From assembly GCA_029262955.1 (NCBI GenBank), contig JAJCYL010000552.1, forward strand, positions 1-6,161: DNA of 6,161 nt, in the 5' to 3' direction. Made by a program: the position numbers and the translations under genes. The notes below the pieces were generated by a model, which saw only the letters and a list, made by a program, of their open reading frames with translations, did not search any database and was not told where the DNA came from. Source of the DNA: Cytophagales bacterium. Its GTDB lineage: Bacteria; Bacteroidota; Bacteroidia; Cytophagales; Cyclobacteriaceae. Below, piece after piece: positions 1-5,190 of this stretch; within the stretch, counting starts at the first letter, position 1, and every line of letters begins with the position of its first letter.

Positions 1-335
1 TCGACCAGGTTTTTCAATTCAAACTTCAATTTTTCAAGCCTGCTGGGCTGAATATCAAAAGCATTCATGGACTCAGATAGATCAACCGCAATGAAAATGT
101 CCTTTCCAACTGCTTTCACCTCTCTACTTGTTTCTCCAAAAGAAGGACCTAACAAGGCTACTATAAGTAGAAAGAAATAGGAAGTTCTTACCAAAACTTT
201 ATAAAAGATAGCTCTGTAGGATGTATTAATTGCTTTGGCTATTCTTATTACTCGGTTGACATGTAAAAAATATAATCCCATGAAAGTTATCATGAAGACA
301 ATTTCTAATGTGCCTATAGAATTAAACCAGGTCAT
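1..335 (-). CDS. VWA-domain membrane protein (BatB-like), N-terminal part, cut by window edge
   Basis: Reading the minus strand from the ATG at 335-333 gives 111 codons, open at base 1. Residues about 9-26 and 51-66 are hydrophobic and should be membrane segments. They are followed by the start of a von Willebrand factor A domain: GKDIFIAVDLSESM at about 77-90 carries the MIDAS metal-binding pattern DxSxS (D85, S87, S89), and the stretch DIQPSRLEKLKFEL follows it. In Bacteroidota this order (two N-terminal helices, then a VWA domain with a DI.P.RLE motif) is typical of BatA/BatB-type proteins, implicated in stress tolerance together with MoxR ATPases. Which Bat paralogue this is cannot be decided, because the C-terminal part and the downstream genes lie outside. 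No Shine-Dalgarno sequence precedes the ATG, which is usual in this phylum. The start is the first ATG upstream of the conserved region and directly precedes the first membrane segment. Confidence 0.85.
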   Translation of the reverse strand, partial: MTWFNSIGTLEIVFMITFMGLYFLHVNRVIRIAKAINTSYRAIFYKVLVRTSYFFLLIVALLGPSFGETSREVKAVGKDIFIAVDLSESMNAFDIQPSRLEKLKFELKNLV

Positions 336-426
336 TTTTTCGCAACTGTAAAACTACCTTTTTAATCACGATAGATTGGTGATCCTGTTGCTTCAAATGC
401 TTCATTTAGTGTTAAATAATGTTAAA

Positions 427-447
427 GGATTTGTATGACACAAATCC
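427..447. repeat. Perfect 8-bp inverted repeat in the divergent spacer
   Basis: GGATTTGT (427-434) and ACAAATCC (440-447) are exact reverse complements around a 5-base loop. The hairpin lies between the divergent VWA gene and the tRNA-Ser promoter. There is no T-run on the plus side, and only a short TTTAA on the minus side, so it is not a convincing terminator. It could be an operator or a chance palindrome. Confidence 0.35.
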
Positions 448-460
448 GTAATGGACGTGG

Positions 461-488
461 TTTACTCGAAGTTGTCATACTATATTTG
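461..488 (+). promoter_or_regulatory. Probable promoter of the tRNA-Ser transcription unit
   Basis: TATATTTG at 481-488 matches the Bacteroidota primary-sigma -7 element TAnnTTTG exactly, and it lies about 30 bases before the mature tRNA 5' end at 518, the right distance for a short 5' leader. The upstream element is weak: TTTA at 461-464, 16 bases away, is the best approximation to the -33 TTTG box. A small palindrome (CTCAAA at 493-498 and TTTGAG at 501-506) falls in the predicted leader. The assignment rests on consensus match and position only. Confidence 0.5.
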
Positions 489-517
489 CGAACTCAAATT
501 TTTGAGCCATAGTACAC

Positions 518-607
518 GGAGAGGTGGGTGAGTGGCTGAAACCACATGTTTGCTAAACATGCGTGCGAGTGATCGTACCGGGGGTTCGAATCCCCCCCCC
601 TCCGCCA
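518..607 (+). tRNA. tRNA-Ser (anticodon GCT), CCA encoded
   Basis: A complete class II tRNA can be folded by eye. The acceptor strands are 518-524 and 597-603, and the D stem is 527-529 with 541-543. The anticodon stem is CATGT/ACATG (545-549 and 557-561) with loop TTGCTAA, so the anticodon GCT is at 552-554 and reads AGC/AGU serine codons. A long variable arm (562-579, stem GTGCG/CGTAC) is the serine hallmark. The T stem is GGGGG/CCCCC around TTCGAAT. The discriminator is G604 and the CCA at 605-607 is in the gene. One oddity: A522 faces C599 in the acceptor stem (fifth pair), inside a run of nine C, where a T would restore pairing. The low-complexity array starts at the very next base. Confidence 0.95.
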
Positions 608-730
608 GTGGGTGTGAGAGTGGGTTTGAGAGTGGGTGTGAGAGTGGGTTTGGGTGTGATTGGGTGTGGGTGTGAGTGTGGGATTGGGTGTGATTGGGTG
701 TGGGTGTGGGATTGGGTGTGAGTGTGGGTT
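608..730 (+). repeat. G/T-rich degenerate tandem array, left arm of the S23 cassette
   Basis: About 120 bases consist almost only of G and T with scattered A. The first part has regular 12-base units alternating GTGGGTGTGAGA and GTGGGTTTGAGA (608-643). It then decays into mixed 6- and 10-base units built on GGGTGT and GGGATT. The array begins immediately after the CCA of tRNA-Ser and ends about 20 bases before the ATG of the S23-family gene. It is the inverted counterpart of the C/A-rich array at 1119-1198; for example, 692-710 is an exact 19-base reverse complement of 1123-1141. Confidence 0.9.
696..716 (+). promoter_or_regulatory. Canonical G-quadruplex motif upstream of the S23 ORF
   Basis: Four GGG runs at 696-698, 702-704, 708-710 and 714-716 are separated by three-base loops (TGT, TGT, ATT). 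This satisfies the G3-N1-7 pattern with short equal loops, which favours a stable quadruplex in single-stranded DNA or in the transcript. It lies 33 bases upstream of the start codon at 750, so it could affect transcription or translation. Alternatively it may merely reflect the array's composition, or compete with pairing to the right arm. Confidence 0.45.
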
Positions 731-749
731 AAGGTAGTATATTGAAAAT

Positions 750-1103
750 ATGTTTGATTTTGAGAAGCTTGAGGTTTATAAGATTGCTCAAGAGGTTAAT
801 ATCAAAGTTTATAAATTAATTAAAGCCAGTCCTCAGATAGACGAAGTTTTGGTTAAACAATTAAAAAGGTCTTCTTCAAGTGTCTTATTGAATTTATCTG
901 AAGGAACTGGAAGAATGACTCCAAGGGACAAGCAAAATTTCTACACGATTGCCAGAGGTTCCGTTTTTGAAAGTGTAGCGATCATTAATTTATTGAAAGA
1001 ACTTGATTTGATTGGAGAGGAAGATCATCAATCAATATATGATGACTTTGAAAGCTGTTCAAAAATGCTCTTAGCCATGTACCGCTCTCAAAATCCTAAA
1101 TAG
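750..1103 (+). CDS. Four-helix-bundle protein, S23/23S rRNA intervening-sequence (IVP) family
   Basis: The 117-residue product has the family's hallmarks. It opens with FEKLEVYKIAQEV (residues 4-16) and has a second helix ending in LKRSSSSVLLNLSEGTGR (38-55), matching the family's R.s.S...N..EG core. Next comes QNFYTIARGSVFES (62-75), matching F..iArGS..E, and then a last amphipathic helix at about 92-112. Length is normal for the family (about 115-125). Known relatives are proteins encoded in 23S rRNA intervening sequences and the Avd accessory subunit of diversity-generating retroelements, which forms a pentameric barrel binding nucleic acid and the reverse transcriptase. The molecular role of stand-alone members is unknown. 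No reverse transcriptase or template repeat is present here, so it is not an Avd of a local retroelement. It lies between inverted G/T arrays and two tRNA genes. The start is the first ATG in frame; no Shine-Dalgarno is seen. The intact reading frame suggests selection. Confidence 0.9.
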   Translation: MFDFEKLEVYKIAQEVNIKVYKLIKASPQIDEVLVKQLKRSSSSVLLNLSEGTGRMTPRDKQNFYTIARGSVFESVAIINLLKELDLIGEEDHQSIYDDFESCSKMLLAMYRSQNPK

Positions 1104-1118
1104 CTAATGAAATCTTGT

Positions 1119-1198
1119 CACACCCACACCCACACCCAATCTCACACCCACACTCACACTCACACCCAAACTCACACCCAATCTCACACCCACACCCA
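1119..1198 (+). repeat. C/A-rich degenerate tandem array, right arm of the S23 cassette
   Basis: About 80 bases on the plus strand are composed of CACACCC, CACACT and CCAATCT-type units, the reverse complement of the left array's GGGTGTG, AGTGTG and AGATTGG units. It begins 15 bases after the stop codon of the S23-family gene and ends three bases before tRNA-Arg. Exact inverted matches to the left array include 1123-1141 (with 692-710). It is shorter than the left arm, and its own G-rich (minus) strand has three evenly spaced GGG runs with the fourth farther away. Confidence 0.9.
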
Positions 1199-1201
1199 TC
1201 T

Positions 1202-1275
1202 GCCCGTATAGCTCAACTGGATAGAGCAACGCCCTTCTAAGGCGTAGGTTCGGGGTTCGACTCCCTGTGCGGGTA
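1202..1275 (+). tRNA. tRNA-Arg (anticodon TCT)
   Basis: A 74-base cloverleaf fits well. The acceptor is GCCCGTA/TGCGGGT (G1 faces T72 as a wobble), and the D stem is GCTC/GAGC (1211-1214 and 1224-1227). The anticodon stem ACGCC/GGCGT encloses loop CTTCTAA, putting TCT at 1236-1238, which reads AGA/AGG arginine codons. The variable loop is five bases (AGGTT). The T arm is CGGGG-TTCGACT-CCCTG and the discriminator is A1275. The CCA end is not encoded (CAT follows), unlike the tRNA-Ser upstream. It is probably the last gene of the tRNA-Ser unit, being co-oriented and immediately followed by a terminator. Confidence 0.95.
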
Positions 1276-1279
1276 CATA

Positions 1280-1310
1280 AAAAGCCTTACTTCGGTAAGG
1301 CTTTTCTTTT
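1280..1310 (+). terminator. Strong intrinsic terminator after tRNA-Arg, probably bidirectional
   Basis: An 11-bp perfect stem (AAAAGCCTTAC at 1280-1290 with GTAAGGCTTTT at 1295-1305) is capped by a TTCG tetraloop closed by C-G, the extra-stable UUCG type. It runs into a T-rich tail (CTTTT, 1306-1310) on the plus strand. On the minus strand the stem is followed by T residues as well, so it can also stop the convergent channel gene that ends at 1328. Confidence 0.9.
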
Positions 1311-1327
1311 TAGTAAATCTGAAATTC

Positions 1328-2104
1328 TTATTTCTGATTTTTCAGGAGTTCATCTACTTTCTTATTTAGTAGATCTATTTTAGCCTCCATCTCATCATTG
1401 TTGTCAGAAACCATCTCATCTACGAAAATGGCATTGACGATGGAAAAGCCGAAAATACCACCACTAAGCACTACTAACGCAAAGAATAGTCTTGAGAAAC
1501 CAGCAACAATGGGGTCGGTTTCGGTATTATTAACTATGGCCATTGGAATTTCATTCCAACCTTCCAGGGTGAATATTTGGAATATTGAGTAGAGTGAAAT
1601 GAGTGGGTCCCCAAAATATTCAGGTGCAGCTGCTCTAAATAAATAACTGGAAAGCACGGCTAATAGAATGTTGTAAATGAAAAGTGCCGCGAAAACAAAT
1701 ACCGATGCCCTTACTGCCCTGGATACTCCCTCAATTAATTTGTTAATGTTAGGGATAAAGCGCATAAAACGAAGAATTCGGAACACCCTCATTAACCTGA
1801 AAACCAATAAATAGGAGATGTCGGGAATGGAAATGAAAATTTCAAAAAGCGATGGTGTGGATATGGCAACTAAAATAAAATCGAACTTGTTACCGGAATT
1901 AGACATGTATCCTTTCCAGCCGTATTCCCGAACTTTCACCCCAATTTCCAGGATAAAGAAAATGGTGAAAAAATGATCAATAACATCCATCAGCCTCATT
2001 GAATGGAATCGATCAAATCCCATTAGGAATAATGTGGCTGAATTTGCGAGGATTGCTCCAACAATCACCCACTCACTCATGAAAATCCTTTTCAAAAATG
2101 ACAT
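1328..2104 (-). CDS. Single-domain voltage-gated cation channel (ion transport protein, NaChBac/NavBac-like)
   Basis: The 258-residue protein has the six-helix layout of bacterial voltage-gated Na+/Ca2+ channels, which assemble as homotetramers in the inner membrane. Approximate segments are S1 12-30, S2 42-58, S3 73-90 and S5 130-155, with the pore loop 165-190 and S6 200-228. S4 (about 98-119) shows the voltage sensor clearly: arginines at 103, 106, 109, 112 and 115, every third residue. The selectivity filter is FTLEGWNEI (178-186), compared with TLESW in NaChBac-type sodium channels. The conserved glutamate (E181) and tryptophan (W183) are kept, and the serine is replaced by glycine. The C-terminal 236-256 region is a short heptad-like coiled coil (IDLLNKKVDELL), as in NaChBac relatives. 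Length agrees with the family (about 260-280). The gene stands alone, with its own upstream spacer; no clear promoter was found. Sodium versus calcium preference cannot be read reliably from the sequence. Confidence 0.9.
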   Translation of the reverse strand: MSFLKRIFMSEWVIVGAILANSATLFLMGFDRFHSMRLMDVIDHFFTIFFILEIGVKVREYGWKGYMSNSGNKFDFILVAISTPSLFEIFISIPDISYLLVFRLMRVFRILRFMRFIPNINKLIEGVSRAVRASVFVFAALFIYNILLAVLSSYLFRAAAPEYFGDPLISLYSIFQIFTLEGWNEIPMAIVNNTETDPIVAGFSRLFFALVVLSGGIFGFSIVNAIFVDEMVSDNNDEMEAKIDLLNKKVDELLKNQK

Positions 2105-2240
2105 GCTGTAATCAACAAATTTTGGATAGTATACCTACCAGGATGTAAATTATTGAAATAAACTTATAATCTAACCCAAGTACTCTAAATACCTGAATTT
2201 ACTGAAAATGACATACACCTTCAGCCATGCCATTCAAAAA

Positions 2241-3404
2241 TTACCGGATGGGTGCCATTAATAGAGATTCCTGCATCAGTTTGGGAGGCATATTTCCAAT
2301 TTTCAATAATTTTTCATGAAAGTCAGACAGCGTAAACTCTTCTCCCATTTTTTCACGGTAGAGATCTCGCATTTTCAATATTTCGCTCATTCCCAGGAAG
2401 TAACCAAGAACGTAGCCCGGACGAGCATTCGAAGAATCAATTTCAAGCTGTGCTGCCCATCGAAGAAAGCCAACCTTGTCAGCCATAATGCTGATTGCTT
2501 CTTCATAGGACAACCTTCCACTATGCATTCCGCAATCGTAGACCACCCGAGCATTTCTCCATAACCGAAGTTGTCGTTGCCTTAAAACAATTCTCTTGTT
2601 GGGAAAAAATCCGGTTTCTCGCATTAATTGCTCATTATAAAGTCCCCAACCTTCACTAAACATCGAGAGCCCGTTTTCCTTTCTTATTTTTCTTGGGTTG
2701 TGCATTTGATAAAGGCCTTGCACATGATGTCCCGCATATGCCTCATGGGGTGCAGTAACAATAATAACTCCCCAATCATGTTCGACAAGGTATTCTTGTT
2801 TGGTCTTCTTATCCCATTGTTCTTCAAATGGGTTGATCATCCATTGAGCAGTTAGAATACCATCGGCATCTTTACCTTTGGCTCTGGAAAAATTACCGTA
2901 ATAGGATGTTTTTCTTAGGTATTCAGCCCGTGGTACCACCTGCACTCGTTCATTCCAGGGTATTGGAATAAGATTATTTGATAGAATGTGTGACTTAGCA
3001 CTATCGACCCATAATTGATGAGCCTCGATCATTTTGTCTCTATCGGGATAATCATTCTTGATTTCAATGGCCAATTCCTGCCAGGTTTTGTTGGGATCGA
3101 TTTCCCTGGCAATTGCTTCCAGCTCGGCAACTGTCTCATTGAACTTTCTATTACCAAATTCCCAGAGAGTTTCATCATTGTAATCCAGTAAAAATTCTTC
3201 TTTAAGTATCGCGTTGTATATCTTCTTTCCCATTGAAGGGCTGCCTTCAGGTTTGGATGGGAGCTTTTCTTTAAGAAATGTTATGTATGAGCTTAATGCT
3301 TGTTGTGCATTGGTTACCAATGGCTCTAACTTTTCAGTGCCCTCATTCTCAGCAATAAATGCCGGTAATTCTTTGTTGAAAAAGCCGATGGCATTTTCAG
3401 CCAT
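2241..3404 (-). CDS. DUF885 protein, C-terminal fragment with the putative metal-binding motif
   Basis: This is the 387-codon open stretch downstream of the amber codon, starting from the first ATG after it. It contains the whole recognisable DUF885 core. TAPHEAYAGHHVQG (residues 218-230) has H220, E221, H226 and H227 as likely metal ligands and catalytic residues. SMFSEGWGLYNEQLMRE (247-263) matches the family's EGWALY.E motif, with E251 a possible third ligand. A C-terminal YVLGYFLGMSEI segment and the ending MAPIR follow. If translated alone it would lack the signal peptide and so would stay in the cytoplasm. No ribosome-binding site is visible before this ATG, and the 15 codons between the TAG and the ATG also read as family-like protein (VFIPRFQELSLF). 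The ATG is therefore probably an internal methionine and not a genuine start. Confidence 0.7.
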   Translation of the reverse strand: MAENAIGFFNKELPAFIAENEGTEKLEPLVTNAQQALSSYITFLKEKLPSKPEGSPSMGKKIYNAILKEEFLLDYNDETLWEFGNRKFNETVAELEAIAREIDPNKTWQELAIEIKNDYPDRDKMIEAHQLWVDSAKSHILSNNLIPIPWNERVQVVPRAEYLRKTSYYGNFSRAKGKDADGILTAQWMINPFEEQWDKKTKQEYLVEHDWGVIIVTAPHEAYAGHHVQGLYQMHNPRKIRKENGLSMFSEGWGLYNEQLMRETGFFPNKRIVLRQRQLRLWRNARVVYDCGMHSGRLSYEEAISIMADKVGFLRWAAQLEIDSSNARPGYVLGYFLGMSEILKMRDLYREKMGEEFTLSDFHEKLLKIGNMPPKLMQESLLMAPIR

Positions 3405-3449
3405 GAATAATGATAATTCCTGAAACCTGGGGATGAATACCTCAATTTG

Positions 3450-3899
3450 CTATTGCCCGTTGCTCAAGTGCTGAGGTACAAGGCCCAGGGGCTCTTCGAG
3501 ATTTGCAACTTTGTCTGCAATCTCACCTGGTTTTCCAATGATGTTGGCCAGGTTTCTAAATGGCATGTATACTCTTGGGTCTTTTTTCCACTTTTGATGC
3601 TGAGAGAGTCGAATGTCTTGCCCTCTAAGAATACTCATAGCAAACTGCCAATCGATTTTATTTTCGAAGGATAAACCAGCGGTGTCTATTTTCCGTAATT
3701 CTTCAACCTGCCCACGTATTTGATCAATTTTGAGCTGATAGGAAGCCGCACTAAGGTCATTAGTTTCACCTCCTCCGGACGACGGTTCAAATTGGTCAAT
3801 AAAAGTTTGAAAGGCCTGGTCAGCCGAATCGCCTTTGGGAGCTTGTGGTGAACTACAATAAAAGAAGATAGCTGGAAGTATAAATAGGGACTTTTTCAT
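3450..3899 (-). CDS. DUF885 protein, N-terminal fragment with signal sequence, ending at the amber codon
   Basis: This stretch has 149 residues before TAG. MKKSLFILPAIFFYC is a lysine-rich start plus a hydrophobic stretch ending in cysteine at residue 15. It is followed by a polar, glycine/serine-rich linker (SSGGGETND, 40-48). It looks like a lipoprotein signal with a loose lipobox (FFYC in place of the usual L-A-G-C), so export to the periplasm or outer-membrane lipidation is likely but not certain. The remainder (KIDWQFAMSILRGQ, then PRVYMPFRNLANIIG) fits the helical N-terminal region of DUF885 proteins. Without the downstream core no catalytic function is expected. The start is supported by the signal sequence beginning right at the ATG. 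Confidence 0.7.
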   Translation of the reverse strand: MKKSLFILPAIFFYCSSPQAPKGDSADQAFQTFIDQFEPSSGGGETNDLSAASYQLKIDQIRGQVEELRKIDTAGLSFENKIDWQFAMSILRGQDIRLSQHQKWKKDPRVYMPFRNLANIIGKPGEIADKVANLEEPLGLVPQHLSNGQ

Positions 3900-4281
3900 T
3901 TCAAGGGTTTGATTGTGATTGATATAAAAATAATGATTGATAGGGAATGTAGCTACTACTCTGGGACAAACGGGACATGACCATAGATTGAAATGACCCT
4001 CAATAGTTGTTTTATATTATTTCACATCCATTGAAACTTAGCCTCAATTGGTAGTAGCTTTTAGGATTAAGATGTTTCTTTGCAGAAGTGAATTAATATT
4101 TAAAATCCGCCGGACTTCTTTCAACACCTTTGAAGTCAATTGAATAAACCACCAGGGGTTCACTCAGATGAATGCAGTTATAATTGTCTAAGGCAGCCAT
4201 TATCAAGGAAAACCTATGAGGTTTGCGGATTTTAGGTAATAATTATTTAACTCGCGATAATACTAGAGGAATTATTAGAAA
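3900..4281. other. Divergent intergenic spacer, no gene found
   Basis: This 382-base AT-rich spacer separates the divergent DUF885 gene and the hydroxylase gene and presumably holds both promoters. No ORF of credible length and no RNA gene was recognised. Small structures seen are a 9-base inverted pair AGCTACTAC (3951-3959) and GTAGTAGCT (4051-4059), a twofold GGGACA repeat (3963-3968 and 3972-3977), GACTTC/GAAGTC near 4113-4137, and the 10-base palindrome AATAATTATT (4238-4247). GAGG about 12 bases before the ATG at 4282 is a poor Shine-Dalgarno candidate. No exact TAnnTTTG box was found. Confidence 0.6.
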
Positions 4282-5190
4282 ATGGAAATAGGAATTGAAG
4301 TTGTATTGACCTACATATATCCAATCTTTATCATATTGATGGTCATGGAATACGTTATGGCCAGGCACTTATTTAATTTAAAGGAATCTTTTGCGGGTTT
4401 TGCCATTGCTGCGGGAGCATCGGTAGTTGCCTTTTTTACAAAAATTGTAGCACTTGGGATCTTTATATTCATATTCGAAACGTTTAAAGATTTGCGAGTA
4501 GAATACTTTGGTTATGCGTCGTTTGGCTGGGCATGGTACGTATGGATTTTTGCTATTATTGCTGACGATTTTAATTTTTATTGGCATCATCGTTTGAGTC
4601 ATACCGTACGATTGTTATGGGCTGCGCATGTTCCACATCATTCAGCCAAATCATTTAATCTTACTATTGGCATTAGGAATGGTTGGTTTATCACTCTTTA
4701 TAAACCTGTGTTTTGGCTTTGGATGGCAATGATTGGTTTCGAGCCGATAATGATTGCGACCGCATTAATTATCAATGGTATTTATCAATTCTTTTTACAT
4801 ACACAGCTAGTTCCTTCACTTGGATGGTTTGAAAAAGTATTTAACACGCCTTACATCCATCAGGTTCATCATTCGAGCAATATTGAATATTTGGACAAGA
4901 ACCACGGTGGGATGTTTATCATATGGGACAAATTGTTCGGGACTTATCAGGACATTATCACAACCATTGACCCGAAATATGGCATCCTAAAGGATCCCGA
5001 CTCCTACAATCCCATATTTTTAAATACTCATGAGTTCTCCGATATCTGGAGAGATGTTAAAAAGGTTTCCTCCTGGAAGGATAAGTTAAAATATATTTTT
5101 TACCCTCCGGGATGGAGTCATGACAATTCAACAAAGACAGCTATGGAACTACAGAGAGAACTTGTACCGAGCCTTTCAACGAGTAAGTAG
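4282..5190 (+). CDS. Fatty acid hydroxylase / sterol desaturase family membrane protein (AGMO-like)
   Basis: The 302-residue protein is an integral membrane di-iron oxygenase by motif. The histidine boxes are WHHRLSH (101-107), HVPHHS (116-121) and HQVHHSSN (193-200), with a further conserved-looking H173 in FFLHTQL and N188-T-P before the last box. This is the classic pattern of eight or more histidines in this superfamily, which hydroxylates or desaturates lipid substrates using O2. Hydrophobic segments at about 8-26, 38-66, 84-98 and 142-170 are consistent with four or so membrane helices around a cytoplasmic catalytic face. The HVPHHS plus NTPYIHQVHHSSN combination and the length resemble bacterial relatives of alkylglycerol monooxygenase more than carotenoid hydroxylases, but the substrate is not predictable. 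The gene appears to be a single-gene unit. The start ATG is the first in frame and precedes the first membrane segment. No terminator is obvious downstream. Confidence 0.88.
   Translation: MEIGIEVVLTYIYPIFIILMVMEYVMARHLFNLKESFAGFAIAAGASVVAFFTKIVALGIFIFIFETFKDLRVEYFGYASFGWAWYVWIFAIIADDFNFYWHHRLSHTVRLLWAAHVPHHSAKSFNLTIGIRNGWFITLYKPVFWLWMAMIGFEPIMIATALIINGIYQFFLHTQLVPSLGWFEKVFNTPYIHQVHHSSNIEYLDKNHGGMFIIWDKLFGTYQDIITTIDPKYGILKDPDSYNPIFLNTHEFSDIWRDVKKVSSWKDKLKYIFYPPGWSHDNSTKTAMELQRELVPSLSTSK

Larger units (their letters stand above)
608..1198 (+). mobile_element. Putative IVS-like cassette: S23-family ORF between inverted G/T arrays, inserted between two tRNA genes
   Basis: The unit consists of a left G/T array, a 354-base ORF and a right C/A array. 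It fills the space between tRNA-Ser and tRNA-Arg almost exactly: it starts at the base after CCA and ends three bases before the next tRNA. The two tRNAs are co-oriented, with one promoter candidate upstream and one terminator downstream, so the cassette is probably co-transcribed. S23 (IVP) proteins were first found encoded in intervening sequences inside 23S rRNA genes, which are also bounded by pairing arms. That this cassette is a related mobile or selfish element is inference. No transposase, target-site duplication or integrase is visible. Confidence 0.4.
2241..3899 (-). pseudogene. DUF885 family metallopeptidase-like lipoprotein interrupted by one in-frame TAG codon
   Basis: The ATG at 3899 and the TAA at 2241 lie in one continuous reading frame of 553 codons, interrupted only by TAG at 3452-3450 (codon 150). 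Without it the product would be 552 residues, the expected size for DUF885 proteins (about 550-600). The N-terminal signal and helical part lie before the stop. The conserved catalytic-type region lies after it, with HEAYAGHH at about residues 385-392 and SEGWGLYNE at 415-423. The family resembles zinc metallopeptidases with a HExxxGHH-like motif. The local codons are CAA TAG CAA, so a single C-to-T change from CAG (Gln) would explain it. No other lesion is visible along 1.66 kb, so the mutation is recent, suppressed or a sequence error. Calling it a pseudogene is the conservative option; partial read-through or internal reinitiation remains possible. Confidence 0.75.

Noticed and set aside
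750..1103. Avd subunit of a diversity-generating retroelement
   Set aside because: The protein family fits, but no reverse transcriptase, template repeat or variable repeat is present in the window.
1119..1198. CRISPR array or satellite-type repeat with spacers
   Set aside because: Units are short, degenerate and contiguous, with no unique spacers and no cas genes; the pattern is a low-complexity array.
1398..1592. 64-codon plus-strand ORF
   Set aside because: It lies wholly antisense within the ion channel gene and shows no domain; a shadow frame.
2105..2165. Minus-strand promoter for the ion channel gene (TTTACA and TATACT)
   Set aside because: The two boxes are only about 10 bases apart, too close for a functional pair.
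2316..3674. Several plus-strand ORFs opposite the DUF885 gene
   Set aside because: They are shadow frames of the minus-strand gene with no recognisable protein features.
4222..4252. Promoter for the hydroxylase gene (TTTG at 4222-4225 and an AT-rich box near 4240-4250)
   Set aside because: The downstream box deviates from TAnnTTTG at several positions, so the match is not better than expected in AT-rich DNA.
4378..4602. 74-codon minus-strand ORF
   Set aside because: Antisense to the hydroxylase gene, lysine/arginine-rich composition typical of a shadow frame, no family match recognised.
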